DNA of 64,000 bases from Gnetum montanum (taxonomy: Eukaryota; Streptophyta; Gnetopsida; Gnetales; Gnetaceae), in the NCBI GenBank assembly GCA_015680685.1, contig MNCI01017582.1, forward strand, positions 64,001-128,000, given 5' to 3'. The notes under the pieces are model-generated. The model had not been told where the DNA came from and did not search any database. It saw only the letters and a list, made by a program, of their open reading frames with translations. The position numbers and the translations under genes are program-made. Shown here piece by piece: positions 21,900 through 33,699 of this stretch (the first letter of the stretch is position 1; the number at the start of each line of letters is the position of its first letter).

Positions 21900-22430
21900 C
21901 ATCACTGATTGGATCAAAGCTAGCCACCTTCTCAGGAAATTTTCTAATCCTAGGAGTCTTCTGATATACTTACAAATTGTTAGAAATGAACTGTGCAAGG
22001 CTCCTTTGGATTTAGGTTCTAGTGTCAACTTGATTTCTCAAGGAATGTATAAGGCCTAAAACTTGCCTCCATTGAAAAAGAGTAACATTTGTCTAGAGTT
22101 GGTTGACCAGTCCATCACTATCCCATTGGGATTGGTGGAAGACATTGTTACCACTGTTTGTGGGTCATCATACCTAGCTCACTTCCTAGTGATTTAGGTG
22201 AACAATGATAAAGGAGAATTCCCAATCATAATGGGAAGAGCATGGCTAAGCACCATCGACACATGCCTAGGAATTTTTGATCTTTCCCTAGAAATATCAA
22301 AGGAAAATACATTTGGAAAGATCAAGAAGAAGAAAGTTCCATGCATCTCATATAGTGACACAAGGTGTAATTGTGTGCAGAGGTCATGATTTGTGCAAAG
22401 TTTAACATTGCCTACATGCAATTATTGTGC
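21900..22430 (+). pseudogene. Aspartic protease domain, element B
   Basis: Athila-type retropepsin. The active site reads LDLGSSVNL, with the catalytic Asp codon at 22009-22011. Downstream blocks fit the family: LPPLKKSN, LVDQSITIPLGLVED, then FPIIMGRAWLSTID around 22215-22260, the flap/C-terminal motif. The active-site Asp and the G of the DxG-type motif are intact. Stops interrupt the frame at about 22057 and 22195, and the frame closes at 22387. It would cut the Gag-Pol precursor during particle maturation. Confidence 0.75.
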
Positions 22431-22869
22431 ACAAGTGATCAACATACAAAGATGCCTATATGCAGTAGCCACACAACAGGAAGGCACCCAATCATTGATA
22501 GCTGATCAAGAAAGCAGTTCACTCATATGCATGGAACCAATTGATGGTTTGACTTGCACTTACATCAATAGAATAGACACATTAGAGTAATTCTACCACC
22601 AACTTTCGAGTCTTAACCTTGAAAATGTCAACTGGGGGAAGTTGGAAATCCTTCAGAAATTTAAGCAAGAGCCCCTCGAGTTGAAACCATTGCCCACCGG
22701 TATGGAATACATGTTCCTTAAAAACAAAAAATTGATAATTATCAATGCTAAGCTTCCTCCTCAATAGAAAGAATAACTATTGAAGTTAATTAATAGATAG
22801 TCAAAAGCCTTCGCTTGGTCATATCCTGAGTTAACTAGAATAGATCCTAGGATATGCCAACATAGGATT

Positions 22870-24151
22870 TACACCAACCCCTCCATGAAGCCTCGAAGAC
22901 AACTATAGAGGCGTATGAACCCAAAGCTAAAGTAAGTAGTCAAGGAAGAAATTGAATAGCTTCCCAAGGCTAGGTTCATATACCCCATTGCTGATAGTGA
23001 ATGTGTTAGCCCCTTAGTTATTGTGCCTAAAAAGGGAAGCAAATGGAGGATGTGCATAGATTTCAAGCTATTGAATATGGAAACATTCAAAGATCACTTT
23101 CCATTGCTATTTGTTAACCTAGTCTTAGAAACCATTGCAGGGCATCACTACTATAGTTTTCTAGATGGATATAGCAGATATAATCAAATACAAATATCCC
23201 CAGAAGACCAAGACAAGACTACATTCACCAATCCTTGGGGAACGTTTGCATACAAATAGATGTTGTTTGGCTTATGCAATGCCCCTACAACATTTCAGCA
23301 ACTAGTTCTAAGCATCTTCCAACAGTAGATAGGAAATGGTTTAGAAGTCTTTATGGATGATTTCTCCACCTATGGAGCAAACTTTGATCAAGCCTTGGAT
23401 CGATTAGACCAAGTGTTAAAAAGATGTGTAGAAACCAATTTGAGGCTCAACTAGTAGAAAATCCATTTGATGGTTCAAGAGGGTGTAGTACTAGGGCACA
23501 AAATATCACACATAGGGATAGAGGTAGACCTTGAGAAAATCAAAGTTATCCAAGGAATTACACATCAACCGAAAACTATCAAAGATATTCAATCATTCCT
23601 TGGACATACTGGATACTATAGAAGATTTATTAAGAAATTTTCAAAGGTTTCCAAACCATTGGTGAAATTAATGAAAAAAGACGTACCTTTTGAGTGGACC
23701 AACGAATGCAAATTAGCTTTTCAAACTCTGAAAAAAAAAACTAGTAGAAACACCCATTCTACAAGCTCCTGACTGGTCCAACCCATTCCCTATCATGACT
23801 GATGCATCCAACTATGCCTTAGGAGATGTACTTACATAGTTAGATGACTAGACGCATCCTTATTACATCCACTATGCAAGTAGAATTATCGCTAGTACAC
23901 AACTTAACTACACTACCATAGAGAAAGAATTAATGGTTGTAGTGTTTTCACTAGAAAAGTTTAGACACTATGTATTGGGATATAAAGTATATATACATAT
24001 AGATCATAGTGCAATAAGGTTCCTCATAAATAAGCCAATGGTAAGCCCTCATATCATACGATGGCTTGCAATCTTACAAGAGTTCGATCTTACGATAATT
24101 GATTGTAAAGGCACCGAGAACATAGTTGTTGATCATTTATCTCGGTTGTAA
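22870..24151 (+). pseudogene. Reverse transcriptase-RNase H, element B
   Basis: RT spans about 22890-23690. Readable motifs are FIYPIADSECVSPLVIV, RMCIDFKLLNMETFKDHF, FLDGYSRYNQI, FTNPWGTFAYK, LCNAPTTFQ and the catalytic FMDDFSTYG (FMDD at 23350-23361). LGHTGYYRRFIKKFSK follows. A frameshift sits near 23750. RNase H follows at 23780-24150: MTDASNYALGD (Asp codon 23801-23803), TTIEKELMVVV, HIDHSAIRF, VVDHLSRL, so the acidic active-site residues are all present. Stops occur at sites expected to be Gln, Trp or Arg (for example the double stop near 23451-23456). Catalytic residues survive but the chain is broken. Confidence 0.85.
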
Positions 24152-25644
24152 TGGGACAAAAAAGAGGATGAGTATCCAATTTTTGATTATTTTCCTAATA
24201 AATTTCTCTTTGCTGGTGTAGTGAATAATTAATCACCCATGGAGAAAAACTGGTATAGTAGCATTCTTACCTATTTCCTCACCCAACAAATACTACAAGA
24301 GTTAACCTTAAGAAGAAATAATAGTTTCTTCACTGAGCCAAGTACTTTATGGAAATCAATGGGAATCTTTACAAAGTGTGTCCCGATGGCTTAGTTTGAT
24401 GGTGTGTTCCTGATATAGATCAACTGCGAGTTCTCTAAGATGCTTATGAGGGTCTTTGTGGGGGTGATTACGTTGGGAGACAAACTACCATCAAGATCTT
24501 TCTTGTAGGATATTATTGGCCTACATTGTTTTGGGACATCCATAAATTTGTCCAATCTTGTGAGAATTGTCAACATGATGGAGAAATGACTGCTAGAATG
24601 GAGGGTCCGCAACAATGGATCCAACCATTAGAACCCTTTGACATTTGGGGAATTGATTTTATGAGGCCAATTACACCAATGTCCAATGGAAAATCCTATA
24701 TCATTGTTTCTATTGATTACCTAACTAAATGGGTAGAAGCAACTACTATTAAGGATTGTACATCATCTACAACTACACAATTTATTCAACAAAAAATCAT
24801 AAATAGGTTTGGTATGCCTTGTGCACTTATTTTAGAAAATGGTATCCACTTCATAGGTGTAACTTTTTGGAAATTAATGCAATGCTTAGGAGTTGAGCAT
24901 AAATTAACTGCACCATTCCACCCCCAAGAAAATGGTCAAGAAGAAGTCACCAAGAGGGAGATTATGAAGATATTGATAAGAACCATTATTAGGTATAGGT
25001 GAGACTAGAGCACTAAAATGAATGAGCTCTTTGGGNTAGGTATAGGTGAGACTAGAGCACTAAAATGAATGAGCTCTTTGGGCACACCACTCCACATGGA
25101 AACTCCCTATAGGCTACTCTCCCTATGAGTTAGTGTATGGTAAATTACCAATGCTTCCCATTGAGACTAAGCTTTGTACACTATCCATGGCATGTGACCT
25201 TAGCCTTGACCTTAATCTAGCATTAAAATAATGGTTAGTAATCCTTAACTTGCTAGATGAAAACTGATTAGCTACCCTATCATCTAATGAATTGCACAAG
25301 GCCTTCAATAAACAATGTCATGACCTAAGAATTAGGAAAGTTAAATATCAACTAGGAGATAATGTTCTCTCCTGGAATCCCACACATGTGCCACATCGTA
25401 CTAAATTTCAAACACTATGGGAAGGACCTTATATTATTTATGCAACTTTTCCTTCAGGTGCCATGATAATATACAAACCTGAGAGCCTAGACAAGAAACT
25501 GGTGGTCAACGTACAACAAACCAAACCTTTTAATGAGCTTAGGATAGCCAGTACACATGCTACCTTTGTTGATGGACAACCTTGCTCACTATTGCAGATC
25601 TCCTCCTTCCAACTCAATCATGGGGGAGATGGCCACCTATTCTA
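24152..25644 (+). pseudogene. Integrase, element B
   Basis: A linker and a damaged HHCC zinc region (24400-24580) come first. The two Cys remain in SCENCQ, but the His positions appear replaced (Tyr and Asp in AYEGLCGGDY). The core at 24600-25000 reads IWGIDFMRP (first Asp, codon 24655-24657), then YLTKWVEA, then ALILENGIHF. In that last motif the second catalytic Asp is Glu (codon 24835-24837). The third acidic residue remains in ENGQEEVTKRE. An N at 25036 with a 46-bp duplication interrupts the frame. The C-terminal part, 25292-25644, has GDNVLSWN and WEGPYIIYA, a GPY/F-type motif. No chromodomain is seen, as expected for Athila. Confidence 0.8.
24990..25082. other. 46-bp duplicated contig end around N at 25036
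   Basis: Bases 24990-25035 recur exactly at 25037-25082 on either side of the N. This is an unmerged contig overlap inside the integrase frame. Confidence 0.9.
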
Positions 25645-27583
25645 ACTATTTTAGGCCCTGAATTCTTTTTGACTTTTTGTTTTACATATTTTTCCAAATT
25701 TTCTTATTTTTGTTTTACACCATTGTTCATGTTTTTACTATTTCTTTGTTTGTTTGATTTACTTTTATTCATCATCTAATAAGTACTCATGATGGTGGAT
25801 TGCATTATATAATATTGATTGCTAATGTTTGATTTTTACCTTTGAATTATGATGCTAATATTAAGGTATCGTTCTTTTGGTAAAATAGGAAATGAGTCAA
25901 CGTCGTCCACTCATCCATACAACTCTATAGTATCCTTTGGATTGGAATTGTACAATCCCCTTTTTCTAAGTAAATTTTTTAATGAATTGGTGGCTGGGTA
26001 CTTTATAAACCAAGGAAAGTCTCAAAGGATGAAAGGGTGTGACTTCAAGGGGATTCAATGCATTTGTGTTGGCCATTCTCTTGGGTGCTTAGATGCTTTT
26101 TTCTTGGGTTTTTCACCATTTTGACATTGTTCAAAAATCAAGAAGCTGAGTGAATAAAAATAAGTCTTTGCATGGTGTGGTTCTCACGCAAAGAGAGAGA
26201 GAGAGAGAGAGACAGAGAGAGAGAGAGAAGAAAGGAGAAAAGTGAAAATTCAAAGCACACCCCTTAGACATAATAAAGAAATATGGGCCATAAGCACTGG
26301 TTATGAAACTAGAAAGACATGTTACCCATGCTTGAAGGTTTCCTCTAACTAAGGCCCTTTCTCACTTCCTACTTCTCCATCTTGCTCTCCTCGGGATGGT
26401 GGTCACTCTTTGTGAAGGCATTCTTTTTGCTTCAAGAGGATGGATTGACCAGGTGTATTGATGCAAGGTCACTGAATGTGGTTAGTTTGAGTCTAGATTT
26501 GGGATGAAGTTCTACTCAATCATCTTAACCATGAAATACACAAGGGGCTTTACAAAACCTTGTTCTTGGGATTCCATTCCATTCTCTCCTCTCCATCTTT
26601 CTTCCCATTTTCCAATTCATTGCTAGTTTTATCATTAGTTTGTTCTAGGTTGATGCATTAGTTTTCTGTGGTAAGTTCTTGTGGGTAAGTTTTTAACTCT
26701 TTCTTCCAAATGACATTCCTAGAGCCTATGGAATCTTTGGTTTGTGGGTTTTTCAAGGCATAAAAGGCATGGGCCTACTTTGGGGAGAACCTATTGGCAT
26801 TCCTTTTTGATGAAATTTTTAAGTTATCTTTCATAAAAATTTCCTACAATCAATCAATTCTTGTTTCATCCCCATCTATGACACCCATTTTATTGGTGTT
26901 TCCGTTGTTATTTTTTCCCATCTTTCTTGTTCCTCATATTTTTCCATCTTATAACTACCAAAGGTTCACTCTTAGTCATGGGGGCCCTGGCACAAATTTT
27001 TTAATTTTCTCCATTTTACTATTTTCCTAACCCCTACACCTTGGGTAGTCACCTATGATAAATCTCCGAACTAGTTTATGCCATAACCACAACTTGGCCA
27101 ATGTTCTTCATATCAAGGCAAGGTATCAACTGCATTGTGGTTTATCTATCCTTGCTCATTTATGACTGTGTTGTGTGTGCATATGGTGATCATAAAAAAA
27201 ATGGACTAGGCTTGGAGGAAGCACTTAGGATGGACTAGAACTAGAGCATTTACGAAAGGAGCAATTCTGGTGGCATGGCTATGGATAAATAACAGAAGGT
27301 GTAATCTTAGCGTTGGTGGCAACACACTTCATTTTCTTTCTCTCTGTTTCTCTACAACCTACCAAATAAAGGCTTGGATGTCATTTATGTATGAATGTTC
27401 ACCACAATGGTCATGATTAGTAATGTTGTAATATGCTTATTGATCTTTTCACTGGGCATGTTGAGTCTATCATCCCATTCCACTGTTAGTTGTCAATTAG
27501 TCAATAATCCCATACCTTCCTAATATTTTGTAAAGAACTTGTTTCTTTTCTTCTATACTTGAGGACAAGTTTTCATTCAATCA
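25645..27583 (+). other. 3' untranslated region of element B
   Basis: About 1.9 kb with no supported gene. It has a T-rich start, then blocks shared with elements A and C. The conserved box with a purine tract is at 26172-26280; here the tract is a (GA)n run at 26190-26231 with one interruption. The end shares the CAATAATCCCATAC block and the TGGGGGTA tract. Confidence 0.6.
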
Positions 27584-27591
27584 TGGGGGTA
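27584..27591 (+). other. Polypurine tract of element B
   Basis: TGGGGGTA immediately before the TGATGAGAG start of the 3' LTR. Confidence 0.7.
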
Positions 27592-27937
27592 TGATGAGAG
27601 TAGTTACTATAATTATTAGAGTGGTTACTCTAGCTATTACTCTAGTGGTTACTCTAGCAGTTATTCTAATTATTAGAGTGGTTACTCTAGTAGTTACTCT
27701 AATTATTAGAGTGGTTACTCTAGCAATTAGTTTATTGGTTACTCTAGTAGTTACTTTAGCAGTTATTCTAATTATTATAGTGGTTACTCTATTTATTAGA
27801 GTAGTTTCTCCCAGGTCTATAAATACAATGCCCAGGTGCACAATTGGAAGAAGTCTTTAAGAAAAAAAGTAGCAAAACTCTTGCAATCTTTTTGAAAGTT
27901 AGAATATTTTTCAAGTGCTCATAGCAGGAGGTCTAAA
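27592..27937 (+). repeat. Element B 3' LTR, truncated
   Basis: Begins TGATGAGAGTAG and follows the 5' LTR through a shortened U3 repeat block (27602-27808), the TATA box (27818-27825) and the R start, up to GGAGGTCTAA. After 27937 the sequence no longer matches, and the remaining ~600 bp of R-U5 is absent from the window. U3 repeat number differs from the 5' copy. Confidence 0.8.
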
Positions 27938-28966
27938 GCACACACATGAATTCATGTGGTTCTCCAACCTAGGTACTCCACACTCAGAGGGTAGATCACA
28001 TGCACACCTCTAAACTTTGTTACTCTTAAAATGTGGTTCAAGGGTCCACACCCTGTATAGTCTTCAAGCCCTACTCTAGAGTGTTGTACCATAGCAGTAA
28101 TCACTCAACCTTGCAAGGTCTTGTTAGGCTTGGAAATGTGGTTTCAAGGCTTCCACAACCTTTACAATATTGATCTCCACACTAGAGTGTTGTACCATAG
28201 CACCAAGAACTTATTCTCATAGGATCCCAACATGCTTAAGCACATCATCCCCACAGGGCAACATGAATAAGAATTAAAAGGAATAATTGCAACTTAATTT
28301 GCTAATCCTTTCATAGTTAGGTACAACACACTTTAGAAAGCTAGAATGATTAGACAATGAAGAGAAATAAAAAATTTAATGATGACAAATTATTGTACAA
28401 TGAATACAAGAAAGCTTGCACATTTTCCAATGCATATGAAGTCTTCTTATATTTGTCGTATTTCTAAATTTTTCTCAAAACTTGTGCAACATATAGCTAA
28501 TGATTACTAATAGTCATGGGAGACATCTTTCTCATGATTGAGACACTCTCTAAATTTGCCTTAGAATCTAGAAAGACATATTTATTTCCTAAAATATGTC
28601 TTTCTAGAGTCTCTACTCCAAAATATGTCTTTGTCTTGTGGAAGATGTCTTTATAGACTTGATCTCCAATCTATAAAGACATATTTTCCTTGTGAAAGAT
28701 GTCTTTTAATAAGAAATATGTCTTGCTATTTTTTAAGATGTCTTTGTTTCAGTTCTCTCCAAATCTACCAAGATATTTACCACTTCCCAGAGATGTCTTT
28801 ATTCACTTTCTCTTGCATGATGAATGCATTGTTCCTTGTTTGCAACGTTGATCTACTATATGCTTTAATGATGTCCACTTTGCTTGTACAATATTAGGTC
28901 CTTGTCCACATCCTTTGGATGTTGATTTGAGGACATGTGGATGATCTCCTCCTTTGAGCTCTAGGA
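27938..28966. repeat. Unassigned LTR-like DNA with internal repeats
   Basis: Directly follows the truncated LTR of B. It holds an imperfect ~106-bp tandem duplication; the exact core CTAGAGTGTTGTACCATAGCA is at 28076-28096 and 28182-28202. At 28500-28810 there are about ten copies of a word close to ATGTCTTT, or its complement AAAGACAT, including a hairpin with 17-bp arms. No frame is convincing. Length and texture suggest part of a minus-strand LTR, but no partner copy or primer site is visible. Confidence 0.4.
28567..28608. repeat. Perfect inverted repeat, 17-bp arms
   Basis: TCTAGAAAGACATATTT (28567-28583) and its exact complement (28592-28608) are separated by 8 bases. It lies within the cluster of ATGTCTTT words. 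Confidence 0.85.
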
Positions 28967-31340
28967 TAGTTTATTCTTTGTCCTCTTTAGCCTTTGTCTT
29001 CCAAGCTCTTGTCCTACAAGCATAACAACTACATAGACACATACAAACAAACTTGTCTTCCAATATTTTAATGTTTTGACATAGCAAAGCCAAAAGGTTG
29101 ACAAACCCCATATAACTAATATCTTAGTTAAGCTCACTACTATACAAGTGTTTGAAAAATCATCTATATGCAACAAATAGTACTTTTTCTTCACTCTCAT
29201 ATAGTTCAACTATTGGTAATTAATGCATACCCACATACTATGATCCTTATTATTTAAAAGAAGCACAGGAACACCTATGAAAACACAATTGGATGAATTA
29301 GTTTCTTATTAAGTAACTCTTAAAGTTAAATCTTTAGTTTTGTGAACTTGATATGGAACATCCTACGTGAAATAATGGAGATAGATTCATCATCAGATTT
29401 GAGAGAAATCTCAAACTCAACATCATGCCTCTGAGGTAAACTTGGTAACTTAGAATAAAAAACATCAAGAATCTTATCATAAATAAAAATCTAGTTAATA
29501 TTAAATGATAAATAAAGTTCACTAAATACAATAGTGAAGCAAGTATGACTAAACTCAAAGATATAGGATTCAATTTAACATTATATGCTTAGGTATTTAC
29601 CATAATCTAAACACCATTATTAATATCAAGAAAAGTGCCTTGTGAAAAAAAATCTAAGCTATTGTAATAGAAAGATAAACAATCCATTTCAAGATAATAT
29701 CATAGTCCCTTGGGTTCATGATGTAAAGATAACTAAACAAAGTAATATTTTGAATTACCAAAAGTATGGACTTGCAAACCTAGTCCATAGTAAGCACATA
29801 GACATAAACAAAGATAATTGTAATCCCTTGATTAAGATACTAGTCCATCAAATACAATCATTTAACTACTCATAGATCAACAAAGAATGTGTTACATTAG
29901 ATTCAAAAAATAAAAACTACAAAATTAGAAATCATATCTTCATCTTCCATCACAATGTTAGGTTAACTATCAACTAGCTAATCTATCATAGTATACATTT
30001 GTGCATCTATCCTAGCACTACTCTAGTCATCAAAATATTTTTCAATCTATTAAGGATGATCTCCTCCAAATAATTTAGATAGCTAAAGCACCTATCACCT
30101 AGTTGATCATAGTTGTGGTAGTTGGAACATTCCGTATGAATGTGACCAACTTTCTTGCAAGCATGGTAACTGATAAGTCCATGAGCAGTTTTACCACCTG
30201 CTAGATACTACTAAGTATTTTCTATTATTGCTACCCTCTAAAACTAGAACATTAGATCTTCTTAGACCCACTAATCTTCCTAGAGGAGGTCTTATCCTTC
30301 TTTTGAGATTGAACATTTTACGGTACTTTAGCTAATTGACTGTACTCGAGGCCTAGTAGATGAAGTTGAGCATCCTAATATGTATGAAGATGTAGATAAA
30401 GAAAATGATTCTTAATGGATACATAAAGATCATTAATAAAGAGGTTATTCCTACACCTCTTGTCTAAATATATCTAGAACACATACATGCTCAACTCTAA
30501 GAACTTATAGTTATACTTAGTCATAGTTCAAATACCCTAGTATAGGTAGTAAAACAACTTAGCCTTTATACCCATAAGCATTGAAGGAATATAATGAACA
30601 TTGAAAGCGATGTGAAAATCACTCTAATAAACATCACACTTCTTCAAATGATAAGCCTTCTCTTGAAAAGTCCACTAACATCTAGAAGATCCATAAAACT
30701 AGTGAGTCACCAAATAACTTTACTACACAAGAGTATAGTGCATTTGCCTGAATAACATCTAGCAAATCCATAAAACTAGTGAGTTACCAAATAACTTTAC
30801 TACATGGGAGTATAGTGTATTAGCTTGAATATCTTAAGGACCTCTTCAAGTCACTTAGTGCTACTCATGGAAGCATTCTATGTTGATTGTAAACTTTGAT
30901 TCTTCTTTGTATTCTAATGAAGGAACTAAAATAAATAATACTTGATATATGTTTGGCTAATCTTCTAGTTCTATGTAGGAGTAGGAACTAGAGTGACAAG
31001 TTTCACATGAGGATTTATAAAAGAATCCTTTGTTTGATCAAGAGCAAGATCGATATCCATGTTAGGTTATTAGGCCTAACATTTGTCCTTCTAACATGAG
31101 CATGTATAGTTCTAGTGCCTATCATTTCTAGACATAGAAACACAAAGATAAAATTAGCAAACCTTACTTTGATAGCATCTTTTAATACCCTTCTTACTAA
31201 ACCCTGGGTTGGTCATGGAAAGAAGTAGGATAACAAGCAAACTACATAGTGAAAGAAATTAAAAGAAGCATAGTGTGAATCCAGGACCCTTAGAAAGAGA
31301 TAAAACTAAAATAATAATAGAAAAAGAACATGTAATTATA
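28967..31340 (-). pseudogene. Chromovirus-type gag-protease-RT fragment
   Basis: Minus-strand remnant of a Ty3/gypsy polyprotein unlike Athila or Tat. Reading from high to low coordinates: a gag core around 30600-30330 (FHIAFNVHYIPSM, LFYYLY, then DAQLHLLGLE). A zinc knuckle near 30175-30130 reads YHACKKVGHIHTEC, in which the first Cys is Tyr. Protease-region sequence is poorly kept near 29900-29560. The RT entry block near 29500-29340 has DVFYSKLPSLPQRHDVEFEI. RT fingers at about 29275-29090 read VLLLNNKDHSMWVCINYQ, then YLLHIDDFSN. The fragment stops near 28967, before the catalytic box. RT motifs resemble Tekay/Del-type chromoviruses. Many stops and shifts; not functional. Confidence 0.6.
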
Positions 31341-33699
31341 AAATCATTTTCAAATGTATATGTTGGAAACTAAATCTAACTAGATAGAAAATAATGTGTC
31401 TTCTACAAAAAATTAATTAAAGAACTAGGGAAATAAATAAACTAAAATCTTGAATGCCTTCATAAGTTTATAATCAACATAATATGAAAGATTTATCCCA
31501 TACAAAAGTCCATATGTTCTAAACTTGAAAAAGGAAAAATAACATCTAACACAATATAGAAATATCTAATATATAAACATTGAAAGCTCAAATATGAAAA
31601 TATGGCACCATCAATCACCCTAGTTTAAAATTAATGAACTATCCAATATCTCTAATATTCACCAAATCCAATCAATTTGTAATAAAAAAGATATATTGGT
31701 ATAAAATTAAGTCAATAAACTTCGCATCATTTTCAACCAAAGAATTAAAAAATATTATGGAAGCTAGCTAGATCATCATTGTCATACAAAACATGTTAGA
31801 AAAAATAAATGACCAAAAACTAAGAGCATGCAACCATATTAATCCATACCAAATATTACTAACTCAAAAGAATTTCCACTCCAACCATCAATCTGGAAAC
31901 AAGGAGACTAGCATGCATTGTACTTAATATCAAATTTGTATAAAAGTTTTCATGTGTACTTTTGTAGAATTTCAAAACCAAATTGTATTCAAATAAAATA
32001 TCAAACTACCATGTAAATGAAATTATTATTGTTCTTAAACTTGATGATAAGCATCTTCAAGACTCACTTGATATGTTGTAAAACTACTAGTGCTAGAGGC
32101 ATCTACCATGGCTCATCTCTAACATTTTGGAATCATCAAACATAAAGGATCAAAGAGCCATAAAATTACCACAGTGTATAGAATGAGCCCTATATAAAAA
32201 GTGACATTGATGCATCCTAGTGTGAGTGAATTACCAAACATCTCTAGGGAGCTCATCTTCAACCAACCACATAATTTAGTGCTAGCTTCAACATCCAAAC
32301 ACACAATAATCAACCAGATATCAAAAATCAGATAATGATAATGGAGGGATCCAGAAAATAATTTGACAGAAATAAAGAACTAAGAGATTCAATAGTTTGA
32401 CATGTCTAAAAATAACTAAATGATCCAACTATCAATCCTAATCCAAAGTCAGCATGGCAAAAAATACAATTTTACAAATCAAAATAATGAAGTCAAAATA
32501 ATGATAAAATAAGTACTAATTATAAAAGAGAAAAAACATACTAATTCCAAAATATCATATCTTAATAATCATCACACATTGAAACACCTTAAAAGAAGCC
32601 CATTTGTAACCTAACACATAATGTCCTTATTTACGTAAGTTACTTGTATCTCTAAATTAGAGATAAGACATAAAAGAAGCCTTGTAAATCCTCTAAAAAA
32701 TTATTTTTTGGCCTTTCCTTCCCTCAAAATTCTCTTGAATATAACCCTAGAATAAACTATAAAATTCTTAGTATGAATCTGGTCCAATGTATTATTTATT
32801 CATAGCATATTCTACAAAATATGCTACAAAGCTCAATGGTGGAAAGGATAAGATTTCCAATCATGATTGATAGATTACCTATCTACTTCATTGTGAAAAC
32901 AATGTCGTTTAGGCGTATAAAAGTTAGAATTGATACTTCACTTGTGAAACTTTGCTATTTTGATATTTTTAAGTAGATTTAGAAATCTTAGGAACACTTT
33001 TACAATTTCTAGTAGAAAGTAGAAAGCAACTTAAACCAATCGTGATAATCTTTAATCTTGATTTCCATTAAGCTTGTAACTTAAAAGTAGGTCCTCTCCT
33101 TCTTTTTCACAAGAGAATCATAAAGCAACCTACCCTTAAAATATCAATCATAAAGTAAAAACATCCTAGAAATAGGTTAGTTAGGTACATCGCTAAGTTC
33201 CATGCATGAAAATAGTTCATCTATTACTTTCAAGAAAAGATCTACCCTAGAGTTAGCTAGCATCCAAAGATATTTTGTGACCAAAGAAGCCTTGAAGCCT
33301 TCCTTTCTAAAGCTAAGAATTTTGCATTCCTTGAGCCCTTTGTGTTAATATCTCTTTTATTTGAACTCTTTTACATGGTTTAGTACAAGTTCATAGTATT
33401 TTACAATTATCTTCATTTGGTTTCTATGTTTAAATTTTTTCATTTCATGTCAAAGATGTGCCAAATTAGATAATTCTACTTCATTTACACATGATTTCTT
33501 CATTTATCCATGTCACATCTATTACCATTGTGTAATTATTTATATGATTGAGCTCCTTATAAGACCATATAACCCATCCTAGATCTACTTCCTAGGCCCA
33601 TGTAGATTTGAGGTTAACAACATTCCTTGCTATGGAAACCTAAGATCCTCTAGCATCAAAATTTTTCTATTGCTATAGTTTTTTAGAGCATTAGAAGGA
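31341..33699. other. AT-rich region without supported genes
   Basis: Mostly AT-rich with scattered stops in all frames. It may include the 5' leader and LTR of the minus-strand chromovirus remnant and the leader of the plus-strand Tat element that follows, but I found no matching repeats or primer sites. The frame at 32119-32313 (minus) has no recognisable motif. Confidence 0.3.

Larger units (their letters stand above)
18461..27937 (+). mobile_element. Element B: Athila-type Ty3/gypsy retrotransposon, 3' LTR truncated
   Basis: About 9.5 kb. Order: 5' LTR, tRNA-Asp-type primer site, gag, protease, RT, RNase H, integrase, long 3' untranslated region, polypurine tract, then the first 346 bp of the 3' LTR. 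Protease (LDLGSSVNL) and the RT style (CIDF..LN, FLDGYS.YNQI, FMDDFS.YG) fit Athila elements. The coding region has multiple stops, a frameshift near 23750, and is damaged by three assembly joins (four N's at 20254, 20771, 21263 and 25036). The 3' LTR stops at 27937 and unrelated sequence follows, so a target-site duplication cannot be tested. Confidence 0.85.
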
